A stretch of 7,747 bases of DNA from Spirochaetia bacterium (GCA_021736545.1 JAIPFS010000060.1:1-7747), one strand, 5' to 3'. Positions 1 through 6,890 are shown, counted from the first letter of the stretch. Notes: generated from the sequence alone by a model not told the origin. Made by a program: numbers and translations.

Positions 1-138
1 TCAGAATTAAAGAGATGATTTAAAAAAATATTTTTATAAGTATAAATTTGTCTATTCAGCTGCTAAAATCCCTAAAAAATAAATATATTGTTATAGTAAA
101 AATAATTAAGATCTATTGTAAGTGATTTTAGTTAAGGC

Positions 139-160
139 TGAAAAACCTAAGGTTTTTTCA
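139..160. repeat. Inverted repeat upstream of rep
   Basis: TGAAAAACC (139-147), a three-base TAA loop, then GGTTTTTTCA (151-160). The arms pair over about nine bases with a single bulged T/A. The element ends 20 nt before the rep start codon. It could be a cis-acting control hairpin, a weak terminator for something entering from the left, or part of a replication origin. No long T run follows it, so a strong intrinsic terminator is unlikely. The rest of 1-180 is very AT-rich and shows no coding potential, as expected for a replicon leader, but I see no iterons or recognisable nick site. Confidence 0.45.
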
Positions 161-180
161 AAACTCATAACTATTATAGT

Positions 181-1272
181 ATGAGTAGAAATATTGAAAG
201 AAGTGAGGTTGTATATCCCCGATACAATCAAGATGGACAGAAGTTTAAAGAGCTTTTATACAAAGCATATTTTCTTAATAGGTTTGATTACCAGTCGTTA
301 GAGCTGGATTATAAAAATTTACGTTTCTACTCATCTCAGGCAGGCATAGACAAAATCAGTTTGTGCCTGTCTCTTGATTTCTTGAATGAAGGAGCAGGTG
401 CTAAATACAGCAATGGAGCATTTAGTACTAGGAGAAATGGCAGATATTTTTTTATTGATGTTCATGGAGAGTATATAAATCCTGAGGTAAATATTCTGAA
501 ACAGGTAGAAGAGATTGTTTATTTCTTGATGAGAAAGAATTGGTTCAAGATACCAATAGAGAAAATTGAATTTTCATGTCCTGATGGAGAATACTTGAAC
601 TGTGATTCCTATGATTTTGTAGTTGAGAATGAAACGGACTTTGTTCAGATCATTATGGATAATATCAAATTGTCCACTTTAGAGATTAAACATGATCTTA
701 GTATACCAGTCTTTAAATATCTTGATGAAAAGGAATTTACTGTTGTAGGGGATACAACCTACTATTCCAAGGACTATACGTATTCTCAGAAGAGTAAGAA
801 GAGAAAAAAGTCGTTTCTGTGTATCTATGATAAATCTCGTCAGGTACGTGAGGTTAAGAAGCAGACTATAGATGATGAAATAACACGTATTGAGTTTAGG
901 CTATTTGGATATTATTTGAAGAAGGTTGGAGGAATAGCAATATTAGATGGTTTATTTCAAGATGTTTACAATAGTGTAAAGCCGGTCATAGTTAAGAAGT
1001 TGAAAAGATTAAAGATAAATTTTCAATGTCTTTATAGAGTTATAAATAATGGAGATTTAAAGAATATTTTGACTATGACAATTGCTTTTGATGGAGATAG
1101 AGAGAATGAGAAAAATGAATATGTACATAAATGTAATAATTCTGTTTTTAGTGTAGTTGATTTTATTGTAGTGTTTTGGGGTAGTCTTAATGTTTTTGAA
1201 AAAATATTTTACTTAATTAAGACCTCTATGTTTTCATCATTCCGAACTGAATGTTTACAGAGACCTCCCTGA
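181..1272 (+). CDS. Rolling-circle replication initiator, Rep_trans-like
   Basis: A 363-aa protein that probably nicks one strand of the replicon at its origin and starts rolling-circle replication. What is seen: the hydrophobic stretch GIDKISLCLSLDF (55-67) near the N-terminus; a segment with DTTYYSKDYTYS (191-202); IYDKSRQ (215-221); and RIEFRLF (236-242). The order Tyr-containing strand, then (I/L)YDK, then R-x-E-x-R is the layout I know from Rep_trans and filamentous-phage-type initiators. One of the tyrosines at 193-201 is the likely nicking residue by analogy with pT181-type Rep (inference). The C-terminal tail (about 325-363) is hydrophobic, ends in RTECLQRPP, and may be divergent or truncated. 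The ATG is the only usable start after the in-frame stop at 148-150. No Shine-Dalgarno precedes it, and TATAGT directly abuts the ATG. The gene lies upstream of, and in the same direction as, the integrase, 173 nt away. Confidence 0.72.
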   Translation: MSRNIERSEVVYPRYNQDGQKFKELLYKAYFLNRFDYQSLELDYKNLRFYSSQAGIDKISLCLSLDFLNEGAGAKYSNGAFSTRRNGRYFFIDVHGEYINPEVNILKQVEEIVYFLMRKNWFKIPIEKIEFSCPDGEYLNCDSYDFVVENETDFVQIIMDNIKLSTLEIKHDLSIPVFKYLDEKEFTVVGDTTYYSKDYTYSQKSKKRKKSFLCIYDKSRQVREVKKQTIDDEITRIEFRLFGYYLKKVGGIAILDGLFQDVYNSVKPVIVKKLKRLKINFQCLYRVINNGDLKNILTMTIAFDGDRENEKNEYVHKCNNSVFSVVDFIVVFWGSLNVFEKIFYLIKTSMFSSFRTECLQRPP

Positions 1273-1312
1273 AAAGTATCCCTTCAACCCGATTTTCACG
1301 AAGTATTGATAT

Positions 1313-1339
1313 CTCTTTGAATTTGTATAGTAAAAAGAG
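1313..1339 (+). repeat. Weak inverted repeat downstream of rep
   Basis: CTCTTT (1313-1318) and AAAGAG (1334-1339) form a six-base stem with a 15-nt loop, 40 nt after the rep stop. It is too weak and AT-rich to call a terminator with confidence. No other structure was found between 1273 and 1370. Confidence 0.2.
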
Positions 1340-1371
1340 GATAAAAATTCAGCTTCACACTCTTTAAAATA

Positions 1372-1400
1372 TTTACATATACACAGTAATAGGTTATATT
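1372..1400 (+). promoter_or_regulatory. Candidate promoter of the integrase gene
   Basis: TTTACA (1372-1377) as -35, a 17-nt spacer, and TATATT (1395-1400) as -10; each hexamer is one base off the sigma-70 consensus. The predicted transcript would start near 1407, giving a leader of about 40 nt before the integrase ATG. The -10 overlaps the dif-like inverted site, so recombinase bound there could repress its own gene. In such AT-rich DNA, promoter-like matches also arise by chance. Confidence 0.42.
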
Positions 1401-1423
1401 ACTTAATATAATATATGTAATAT
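1396..1423. other. Dif-like 28-bp candidate recombination core site
   Basis: Two 11-nt imperfect inverted arms, ATATTACTTAA (1396-1406) and ATATGTAATAT (1413-1423), flank a six-base centre, TATAAT. The outer seven bases of the arms pair perfectly, and nine of the eleven pair overall. This 11-6-11 architecture is that of Xer dif sites, and by eye each arm (read inward) matches the E. coli XerD arm at 8 of 11 bases. It ends 22 nt before the integrase ATG, a usual place for an att or core site. Strong AT bias makes coincidence possible, and the central TATAAT could merely be promoter sequence. Confidence 0.35.
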
Positions 1424-1445
1424 TTAAATAAAAAGGGGTGCAAAA

Positions 1446-2300
1446 ATGGATCACTTAGAACCAGTCCAGAATTCTGAATTTCTATACAACTTATTGCTTC
1501 AACCGAAGGATAGCTATTCAGAGGATGCAAAGTATTTTGTTGATTTTCTTTCTTCCCGGCAACTAAAAGTAAATCTGCATAATTTAAAGCTGTATGTAGA
1601 GTATCTGAACCAAATCATTGAAGGAAGACAGCTTTCTGCTAGTACGTACAATAAACGGCTACAAGGTGCAAAGAAACGATTACGGTATATATTTACTATT
1701 TCACCGGAAAGTTTTAGTGTGCTTAATCGTTACCGGTTTGAGGAAGCTTTAAAGACCTTCAAGCCAAAGAAAATAAATTCAACTGCAGTACCTTTTGAGA
1801 ATCTTTTAACTAACGAGGAGGTTCAGTTGCTTGTATCAGAATCAGAAGATAAAACAGCATCGCTTGTGATCGAGTTCTTATATGCTACAGGATTGAGAAT
1901 ATCAGAAGCATTGGGAGTTCTGCTGAGTAATATTGTCCCAAGCAATGGGAAAGATGTTGTTACGGTCATGGGGAAGGGAAGTAAAGAACGGCGTGTATTT
2001 GCTTCACATGCACTGATTCGGAAGATCAGAGGATATTTCAATGGTACAACATTTTTATTTGAGCATAAAGGAAAGCGTTATAACCGAATTTCTATTTCAA
2101 ATAGGATATCTCTTCAGGGGAAAATTATTTTAGGTAAGAAAATTTCTGCTCATACATTGCGACATTCATTTGCTACTACAACTCTAGAAAAGACCGGAAA
2201 TTTAAAAGGTGTGTCAAAATACCTTGGGCATTCATCGGTAAGTACGACAGCAAATCTTTACATCCATAGTGAACTGCTCTGGGAAGACGTTTCAAAATAA
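1446..2300 (+). CDS. Tyrosine recombinase / integrase, XerC/D-like
   Basis: A 284-aa site-specific recombinase; the length is close to that of Xer proteins (about 300 aa). The N-terminal SAM-like core-binding domain occupies roughly 15-105 (YSEDAKYFVDFL, with YNKRLQGAKKRLRYIF). The catalytic domain spans about 118-284. All expected active-site residues are visible: R151 in ATGLRISEAL, K177 in GKGSKERR, H236 and R239 in HTLRHSF, H262 in YLGHSSVSTT, and nucleophile Y272 in LYIHSELL. The enzyme is therefore predicted to be active. It lacks the extra insertion of integron integrases. AGGGGTG (1434-1440) lies five nt before the ATG and supports the start. The likely role is integration and excision of the element, or resolution of plasmid dimers; the candidate core site lies immediately upstream. 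It converges with the 142-aa gene across a shared terminator. The exact subfamily cannot be assigned by eye. Confidence 0.93.
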   Translation: MDHLEPVQNSEFLYNLLLQPKDSYSEDAKYFVDFLSSRQLKVNLHNLKLYVEYLNQIIEGRQLSASTYNKRLQGAKKRLRYIFTISPESFSVLNRYRFEEALKTFKPKKINSTAVPFENLLTNEEVQLLVSESEDKTASLVIEFLYATGLRISEALGVLLSNIVPSNGKDVVTVMGKGSKERRVFASHALIRKIRGYFNGTTFLFEHKGKRYNRISISNRISLQGKIILGKKISAHTLRHSFATTTLEKTGNLKGVSKYLGHSSVSTTANLYIHSELLWEDVSK

Positions 2301-2310
2301 TACAAAAGGT

Positions 2311-2326
2311 GCCTCATTTTTGAGGC
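2311..2326. terminator. Bidirectional terminator hairpin
   Basis: GCCTCA (2311-2316), loop TTTT, TGAGGC (2321-2326): a perfect six-base, GC-rich stem in otherwise AT-rich DNA. It sits 10 nt after the integrase stop and 16 nt beyond the stop of the convergent 142-aa gene. Downstream on the minus strand is ACCTTTTGTA, which contains a T run; downstream on the plus strand is TTCAT. It probably ends transcripts from both sides, working better for the minus-strand genes. Confidence 0.7.
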
Positions 2327-2342
2327 TTCATAAAGAAAATTT

Positions 2343-2771
2343 CTAAAGGATGCATTCAATACCGATACTGTCACCTTTATATCGAATGTATTTTTCAATC
2401 TTGGGTTTCAATAGGGATGCATTGCCCAGACCTGATAGTGCTACGTCTTCTACATCGAAATCATTACATAACAAGGTTTCCACATCTAGAAAGGTTGCTT
2501 TTGCATTTATCCCCGATATGTATTGTAGGTTTTCGACCGAAATCAAATAATCTGGATTATACATACAGTTACCAGGAGCAGAAAAGGATGAGAACAAATA
2601 GTAATCTTTGTATCGCTTCCATATCCGTAAATCAATGAGTTCGGGGTTTATTGTTTCGTGAAATTTATCAGAGAATGCTTTATAGATTGAATGTTCCTTT
2701 ATATAAGAGGGAGCATATCCATTTTGTAAATATTCATTTGCTAAGGCTCTTTCAAGTGTTCTTAAATTCAT
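2343..2771 (-). CDS. Hypothetical protein, 142 aa
   Basis: I do not recognise this protein. It is a soluble-looking 142-aa product with no signal peptide or membrane segment. The N-terminal part (1-35) looks helical (LRTLERALANEYLQNGYAPSY), and the rest is mixed and acidic, with FDVEDVALSGLGNASLLKPKIEKYI at 104-128. There is no catalytic motif, zinc ligand set or clear DNA-binding signature. CAAAGG (2786-2781), nine nt before the ATG, is a plausible ribosome binding site. It is the last minus-strand gene before the terminator, 189 nt after the primase-helicase gene, and could be co-transcribed with it. Upstream in the same frame lie two short ORFs separated by stop codons, so the present start could also be a reinitiation point in an N-terminally broken gene. 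A small accessory role on the mobile element is likely, but that is only inference. Confidence 0.65.
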   Translation of the reverse strand: MNLRTLERALANEYLQNGYAPSYIKEHSIYKAFSDKFHETINPELIDLRIWKRYKDYYLFSSFSAPGNCMYNPDYLISVENLQYISGINAKATFLDVETLLCNDFDVEDVALSGLGNASLLKPKIEKYIRYKGDSIGIECIL

Positions 2772-2786
2772 AATTATTTTCCTTTG

Positions 2787-2834
2787 TTATTCTTGTTTTT
2801 TTATGTAGTATCGAATGCGATACTCCATTTCCAT
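2787..2834 (-). CDS. Possible 15-aa leader peptide upstream of the 142-aa gene
   Basis: The ORF encodes MEMEYRIRYYIKKQE and stops at TAA 15 nt before the downstream ATG. AGGTG (2843-2839) sits four nt ahead of its ATG. It is in frame with the 142-aa gene and, upstream, with a seven-codon ORF (MQRKFDR, starting at 2861) that ends in TGA. A perfect inverted repeat lies inside it. Possible readings are a leader peptide acting by translational coupling or attenuation, a decayed N-terminus of the 142-aa gene, or chance. If the TTGACA at 2848-2843 is a true -35, transcripts would begin inside this ORF and it would not be translated from them. Confidence 0.3.
   Translation of the reverse strand: MEMEYRIRYYIKKQE
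2807..2824. promoter_or_regulatory. Perfect inverted repeat (operator or leader hairpin)
   Basis: AGTATCG (2807-2813), four-base spacer AATG, CGATACT (2818-2824): a seven-base perfect palindrome containing CG steps that are rare in this AT-rich DNA. It lies upstream of the 142-aa gene on the minus strand. A perfect TTGACA (2848-2843, minus strand) stands 18-24 nt before the repeat, and the -10 position would fall on the repeat's edge (GAGTAT, 2825-2820, a poor -10). An operator covering a weak, regulated promoter fits. An RNA hairpin in the leader also fits. No T run follows on either strand, so it is not an intrinsic terminator. Confidence 0.45.
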
Positions 2835-2898
2835 TGATCACCTGTCAAATTTTCTTTGCATAGAAAATATTGACTTACTTATTTTTTTGTATTTTAAT

Positions 2899-2918
2899 TT
2901 ATACCATAAACACCTCCT
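2899..2918 (-). other. Minigene ATG-GTA-TAA behind a perfect Shine-Dalgarno
   Basis: On the minus strand AGGAGGTG (2918-2911) is followed by TTT and then ATG GTA TAA (2907-2899), a two-codon Met-Val reading frame. AGGAGG ends five nt before the ATG, which is ideal spacing. It lies 43 nt downstream of the primase-helicase stop. It is either the surviving start of a lost gene, a two-codon minigene of the type known in phage lambda, or a ribosome-parking signal. The Shine-Dalgarno resembles that of the primase-helicase gene (AGGAGGT), suggesting a duplicated or ancestral gene start. Confidence 0.35.
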
Positions 2919-2960
2919 ATAGACAGTTTTTTGATGCTTTTTTTTGCCATCATACTTGTC

Positions 2961-5624
2961 TTAACTGACTTTTTCCGAAGCATCGTCTTTTATATCCAGT
3001 GTGAATTTTTTATATTCAGCCCCAATAATTGGAAAGTTGCTGAAAACTGTTATCGTGCATTTTTCTCTAAGAGGTCGAGCCCGTCCGATAGCCTGTTTGA
3101 GTTCTGCTTCGATTTTTGTTAACTGTAAAATCTGTAACTCAGGATTCTTGACAAAAGAATTAAAGAAAAACCGCATACCTTTAAATTCAACGATTTGATA
3201 AACCATTTTTTCTTTTTCAGGGTTGCACTTGATTCCTAAAGCAGTAGCATCTAGGAAGTAGCACTGTGTGGTGAAATGGGGAGTACCAGCAATTATTAAA
3301 TTACTTCCTTTATATTCATCAAGGCCGGTCAAACCACCAAAATGAGCTACAGAGTTTGAAAATATATTTTCATATTTCTTATAAGTTATAACCGGTGTTT
3401 CCCCAGCATATTCTGATACAGCTTTTATAAGCTGAGGTTGCTTATAAATTTGTATTCGTGATAATGGATGACTTAAGTCTTGTAGGATAGTACCACCCGG
3501 GACAGCACGTTGTACTGTAAAAATCTTACATTTATCACCAAACAGTTTTTCATAGTACAGCTTGTTTGGGGTTGCAGATAAAACAATAATTTTTTTAAAG
3601 TTCAAATTCCCAACATTCACATAATGGATAATATCGTGTTCATCGATATAAAACCTTTTACAGTCGAAGAAGTCGAAAATGTTTTGTGAATTTGTCTTGG
3701 TTCTTTCATTTGAAAAAATTCTTTTCTCTGCTCGTAACCGTTTTATATCCCAGGCTATTGAACTTTTCTTTTCCAATATACTATTTGGCAACACAGGTAT
3801 ACGTTTTTGAATTTTATTTTTTTTCAAATTTTCCAAATATTGAATATGTCTTTTTAAGTTTTCCTTTTCCGCTTCTTCAAGATGCAATAATGGATACTCT
3901 ATTAAATCCTTAAGCTCTTGAAGAGAAATTCTGTTATGTTTTATCAATCCCCCCATTAAATCTTCATCGAATAAAACTTTTTCTTGTGAGAAATAATCAG
4001 GATTTTGAATAACACGGTCATGAGTAGCAAGAACAATCCCATCATGGTGCTTTACCTGATCTAACGTTTTGAAGTAACTGTCAACTTCAGGATAAAATTG
4101 TCTTTGTTTATAAAGAAAAGATTGTGCTGCTTCATAGGCACCTGTTGCATAGAATTGGTTGAGAATTTTTTTGTCTTTCTTATCCAATTCAGGAGGGTCG
4201 GGATATACTATTATTTCTTTACCAGCTTTTTTAAATCTCTCTGCTACTTGGTTTTTAAGATCATGCCGAGGTAGAGCGATTACTATCGACCCAAGATCTT
4301 TTGAATGTATGTATTTTTCTGTTTTCCCTAAACCAGTTTCTGCATCTATGAGAAAAACCCCATCTTCTTCTATTGTTAAACAGTATTCAATATGCTTATC
4401 TAATTGTCTTTCAGCTTCTTCTATGGAGCAATATTCAGGTTGATTTAAAATCTTCACTTCGCCATTTTCAAGCTGTGTTGTGGTGATGATATTCTTTGTA
4501 TGATGATAGCAATGGTTAGCATATCTACAGTATTTTTCACATCTTTCCGGATAATATTTATTTTTAGCCATATGGTTGAGAGCATAATATTTAAAAAAAT
4601 CTTCTCGATTTTTTCCTTCCTCTGTTCCATATTCAGGACGGGCATGTAATCCGGAAATAAAACAGGAACGTCCTCCTTTTATGCACATGAGATTAGATGC
4701 CAAACCAAATAATTCAGGATAGTACAACCATATTTCAGCTTTTTGAAATTCATAGAATAATTGACAGCTATTTGTAATTGATTCAATTTTTAGTTCAATT
4801 TTTTCTTTATAATCATGGTAGGGGAAAGTAGCTTTTTGTTTTTGTTCTCTATCATTTTCCCCCCTTTCTGAAATAGGACCTGCCATTTGTATATATACTT
4901 TTTTTAGGGGTTCCTTTTTATATAATATATAGGGGCCCCCGAAAAACGTAACTTCTTTTTCTGAATCATCAGTGCTTACATAGGTATACGCTGGAGTACC
5001 CTTGTTATACAGGATTCCGAGAGAATCACAGTACTTTTTTATAAATTTGTTTGCATTACTCTTTTTTTCCTTTTTAAAGAGATAGCAGGTTTGATCGATT
5101 AGTTGAATCAAATCAATTTTTGATTCATAGTTTTCGTAAAGTAGGTTTTTGCCACCATAGAACTTGCGAGATAAATCTTTACAACTTTTATCTGCTTCAG
5201 GGAATAAGAACAAGAATGCTTTGAGTATTAACTGGTGTACGTGTCTATCTGTAATGGATTCCCAGTGGTAGAAAACAAGTCGATATCTTGTTTCATCTAC
5301 ATCGCTGAATGTTGTATACGCAAATACTGGGAGTACCTGATATTTTTTACACCTTTCAATAGCATCTTGAAAGGAAAGACCGTGATCAATATCAATGAAA
5401 AAGAGTTGCTGAGCCTTCCAGTATTTATTTTGTGCTTTTTCTGATGAAAAAACAGCTGGGCATACTGTATACCCTTTTGGTTGCACCAGACATTCAGCCA
5501 ATTCGTGAATTGTCAGTGTTCTTTGCTTGGAACCAAAATTAGCCATAATTTTCTGAACATTTGTTTTATTAGGCTTCTGGTTACATTGAGTTTCATCAAG
5601 ACAAACAGTTACTTGATTTTTCAT
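2961..5624 (-). CDS. Primase-helicase fusion (AEP-like primase plus SF2 helicase)
   Basis: An 887-aa replication protein of mobile elements, predicted to prime and unwind DNA. N-terminal region (about 20-185): FFIDIDHG (75-82) fits the acidic catalytic motif hhhDhD of archaeo-eukaryotic-type primases (D78, D80), followed by RYRLVFYH (113-120) and DLSRKFYGGKN (150-160), the D-x-S-R...GG-x-N pattern of this group. A linker (about 200-270) follows. Then comes a cysteine cluster, C362-x3-C366-x5-C372-x-H374, a zinc or iron-sulphur site; C314 and C321 may contribute. Helicase: Walker A AETGLGKT (428-435), motif Ia IALPRHD (449-455), VLATHD (531-536), Walker B FDED (552-555), SAT (683-685), LIIAGTP (776-782) and motif VI QAIGRARP (844-851). 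AGGAGGT nine nt before the ATG fixes the start. The gene is 124 nt downstream of the 335-aa gene and may share its transcript. The helicase is certain; the primase assignment is good but less so. Confidence 0.85.
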   Translation of the reverse strand: MKNQVTVCLDETQCNQKPNKTNVQKIMANFGSKQRTLTIHELAECLVQPKGYTVCPAVFSSEKAQNKYWKAQQLFFIDIDHGLSFQDAIERCKKYQVLPVFAYTTFSDVDETRYRLVFYHWESITDRHVHQLILKAFLFLFPEADKSCKDLSRKFYGGKNLLYENYESKIDLIQLIDQTCYLFKKEKKSNANKFIKKYCDSLGILYNKGTPAYTYVSTDDSEKEVTFFGGPYILYKKEPLKKVYIQMAGPISERGENDREQKQKATFPYHDYKEKIELKIESITNSCQLFYEFQKAEIWLYYPELFGLASNLMCIKGGRSCFISGLHARPEYGTEEGKNREDFFKYYALNHMAKNKYYPERCEKYCRYANHCYHHTKNIITTTQLENGEVKILNQPEYCSIEEAERQLDKHIEYCLTIEEDGVFLIDAETGLGKTEKYIHSKDLGSIVIALPRHDLKNQVAERFKKAGKEIIVYPDPPELDKKDKKILNQFYATGAYEAAQSFLYKQRQFYPEVDSYFKTLDQVKHHDGIVLATHDRVIQNPDYFSQEKVLFDEDLMGGLIKHNRISLQELKDLIEYPLLHLEEAEKENLKRHIQYLENLKKNKIQKRIPVLPNSILEKKSSIAWDIKRLRAEKRIFSNERTKTNSQNIFDFFDCKRFYIDEHDIIHYVNVGNLNFKKIIVLSATPNKLYYEKLFGDKCKIFTVQRAVPGGTILQDLSHPLSRIQIYKQPQLIKAVSEYAGETPVITYKKYENIFSNSVAHFGGLTGLDEYKGSNLIIAGTPHFTTQCYFLDATALGIKCNPEKEKMVYQIVEFKGMRFFFNSFVKNPELQILQLTKIEAELKQAIGRARPLREKCTITVFSNFPIIGAEYKKFTLDIKDDASEKVS

Positions 5625-5748
5625 ATATACCTCCTAAATTAATTTATAATTAGAAAGTATCTGAAATTGTTTAATAAAATGATTCAGGAAACCTTAATAA
5701 AAAAATTTGAATTGTGTGGATGAGAATTTTGAACTGCTATTAAAAATA

Positions 5749-6756
5749 TTATGAATGTTTATTTAATTCAGACAAAAAAAATGCTGGTATAGGATCATTT
5801 TTTATTTCTTCTTTTGGGGAATATATGATCCGATTAAAGATTAAATTTCCGCATAGATCATACATGATAGTAAATGCAGGGGTGAGGGGAACTTTTGCTT
5901 CATTAGGTATGTTCCAGCCTTCAACATCTGAAATCCTTAACATTTCTTGCGGTAAATTTAAGTAAAGATAATCACCAGATCTATATATTGTTTCTATTTT
6001 TCTCGATAAAATATTAATATTGTATACATCAAGATTAAATAAATTTGCATCTGAGTAATCATTACTGGTTTCAAATATTTCGGGATTTAATGTGTTGATA
6101 ATTTGATTTTTATTATCTTTTCGTTTAGGAAATAAAAATAGAGTGGCATAGGAATCTTCTTGCAGTCCTAGGTAGTATTTTGTATTTTCATCGATTTGAA
6201 ATGCTTCTGCCAACTTTTTCGGAATTCTGAGTCTGTATAATTCATCTTTTTTACTAACTTCAGTAGGTACAATTACCTCTATATCTGGGAGAAACTCTTT
6301 TAATTCTTTAAAATTTTTAGTCTTTGGGCCTGGTGATTTTTCATTGAAAAATGATACTCCTCCCATAGAAATATTATTCATTTTTGCTTTATATAAACCA
6401 GGAGAGAGATTAGGTTTTAATGTATTCTCAAATGTATGATTTGCTTTGATTGCACTTATCAAAGGAAAAAACATTGAAAGATTTGAAGTTGAAGGGGGGG
6501 AAGTTAATAAATCAGCATATTTTTTCTTATAGCGATAACGTAAAACAGAGTTCTTATTCAGGGAATCAGGAACATCTTTTCCTATTGTTTTAAATATATG
6601 AGATGTTGTTATGGGAAAATAAAAGTTTTTGAAAGAGTTTTTCTCTTTAACAGGCATTTCTTTTGTTAGCTTATCAAATAAAGTTGGAGACAACTTTGAA
6701 AAATAGTAAATATATTCCTCAATCATTTTAGAATAATATGTTTCTGTCTGTTTCAT
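5749..6756 (-). CDS. Hypothetical protein, 335 aa, possible AbrB-like segments
   Basis: I do not recognise the family. The N-terminus (1-85) is basic and helical and contains YRYKKKY (74-80). Residues 172-210 (from ELYRLRIPKKLAEAF to ATLFLFPK) read like a SpoVT/AbrB swapped-hairpin element: R-x-IPK, a short helix, and a final beta strand ending in FP. A second stretch with related spacing is 258-310 (from YRSGDYLYLNLPQEML to LIFNRI). A DNA-binding or partition-type role is therefore possible but speculative. No membrane segments or signal peptide are seen. No Shine-Dalgarno is visible before M1 or before the next Met (M11), so translation may be leaderless or the start may be wrong. A run of seven C on the coding strand (6494-6500) encodes part of SPP (86-88) and could slip. 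It precedes the primase-helicase gene by 124 nt with no obvious terminator between, suggesting a common operon. Confidence 0.62.
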   Translation of the reverse strand: MKQTETYYSKMIEEYIYYFSKLSPTLFDKLTKEMPVKEKNSFKNFYFPITTSHIFKTIGKDVPDSLNKNSVLRYRYKKKYADLLTSPPSTSNLSMFFPLISAIKANHTFENTLKPNLSPGLYKAKMNNISMGGVSFFNEKSPGPKTKNFKELKEFLPDIEVIVPTEVSKKDELYRLRIPKKLAEAFQIDENTKYYLGLQEDSYATLFLFPKRKDNKNQIINTLNPEIFETSNDYSDANLFNLDVYNINILSRKIETIYRSGDYLYLNLPQEMLRISDVEGWNIPNEAKVPLTPAFTIMYDLCGNLIFNRIIYSPKEEIKNDPIPAFFLSELNKHS

Positions 6757-6890
6757 AATAAAAAGAATAACATATAAACACTAAAAAAAATATTAACCTG
6801 AATTCCATTTATATTTTTTCCATTAAATAAAATTGAAAATTAAAATATTAATGCTTGCTCAAAATATTATGTAAAAAAGTGAATAAATTG

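Noticed and set aside
1823..2041. Minus-strand 72-aa frame inside the integrase
   Set aside because: It overlaps the catalytic region of a clearly real integrase in antisense and has no recognisable domain.
2921..2960. Possible terminator after the primase-helicase (TGATG...CATCA around A runs)
   Set aside because: The stem is only five bases with an A-rich loop and has no T run on the minus strand.
2931..3122. Plus-strand hydrophobic small ORF (MLFFAIILVLTDFF...) that looks like a type I toxin, with a TTGACT-N17-TTTAAT promoter-like pair at 2870-2898
   Set aside because: It lies antisense to the conserved C-terminus of the primase-helicase, has no ribosome binding site, and T-rich DNA yields Leu/Phe-rich frames automatically.
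4859..4864. Run of six C (six G on the coding strand) in the primase-helicase, possible slippage or internal start
   Set aside because: The nearby ATG is out of frame, the run is short, and the reading frame continues smoothly on both sides.
4919..4942. TATAATATATA followed by GGGGCCCC within the primase-helicase
   Set aside because: It lies inside an intact reading frame in the interdomain linker; the promoter-like A/T run and the GC palindrome have no gene or ribosome site to serve.
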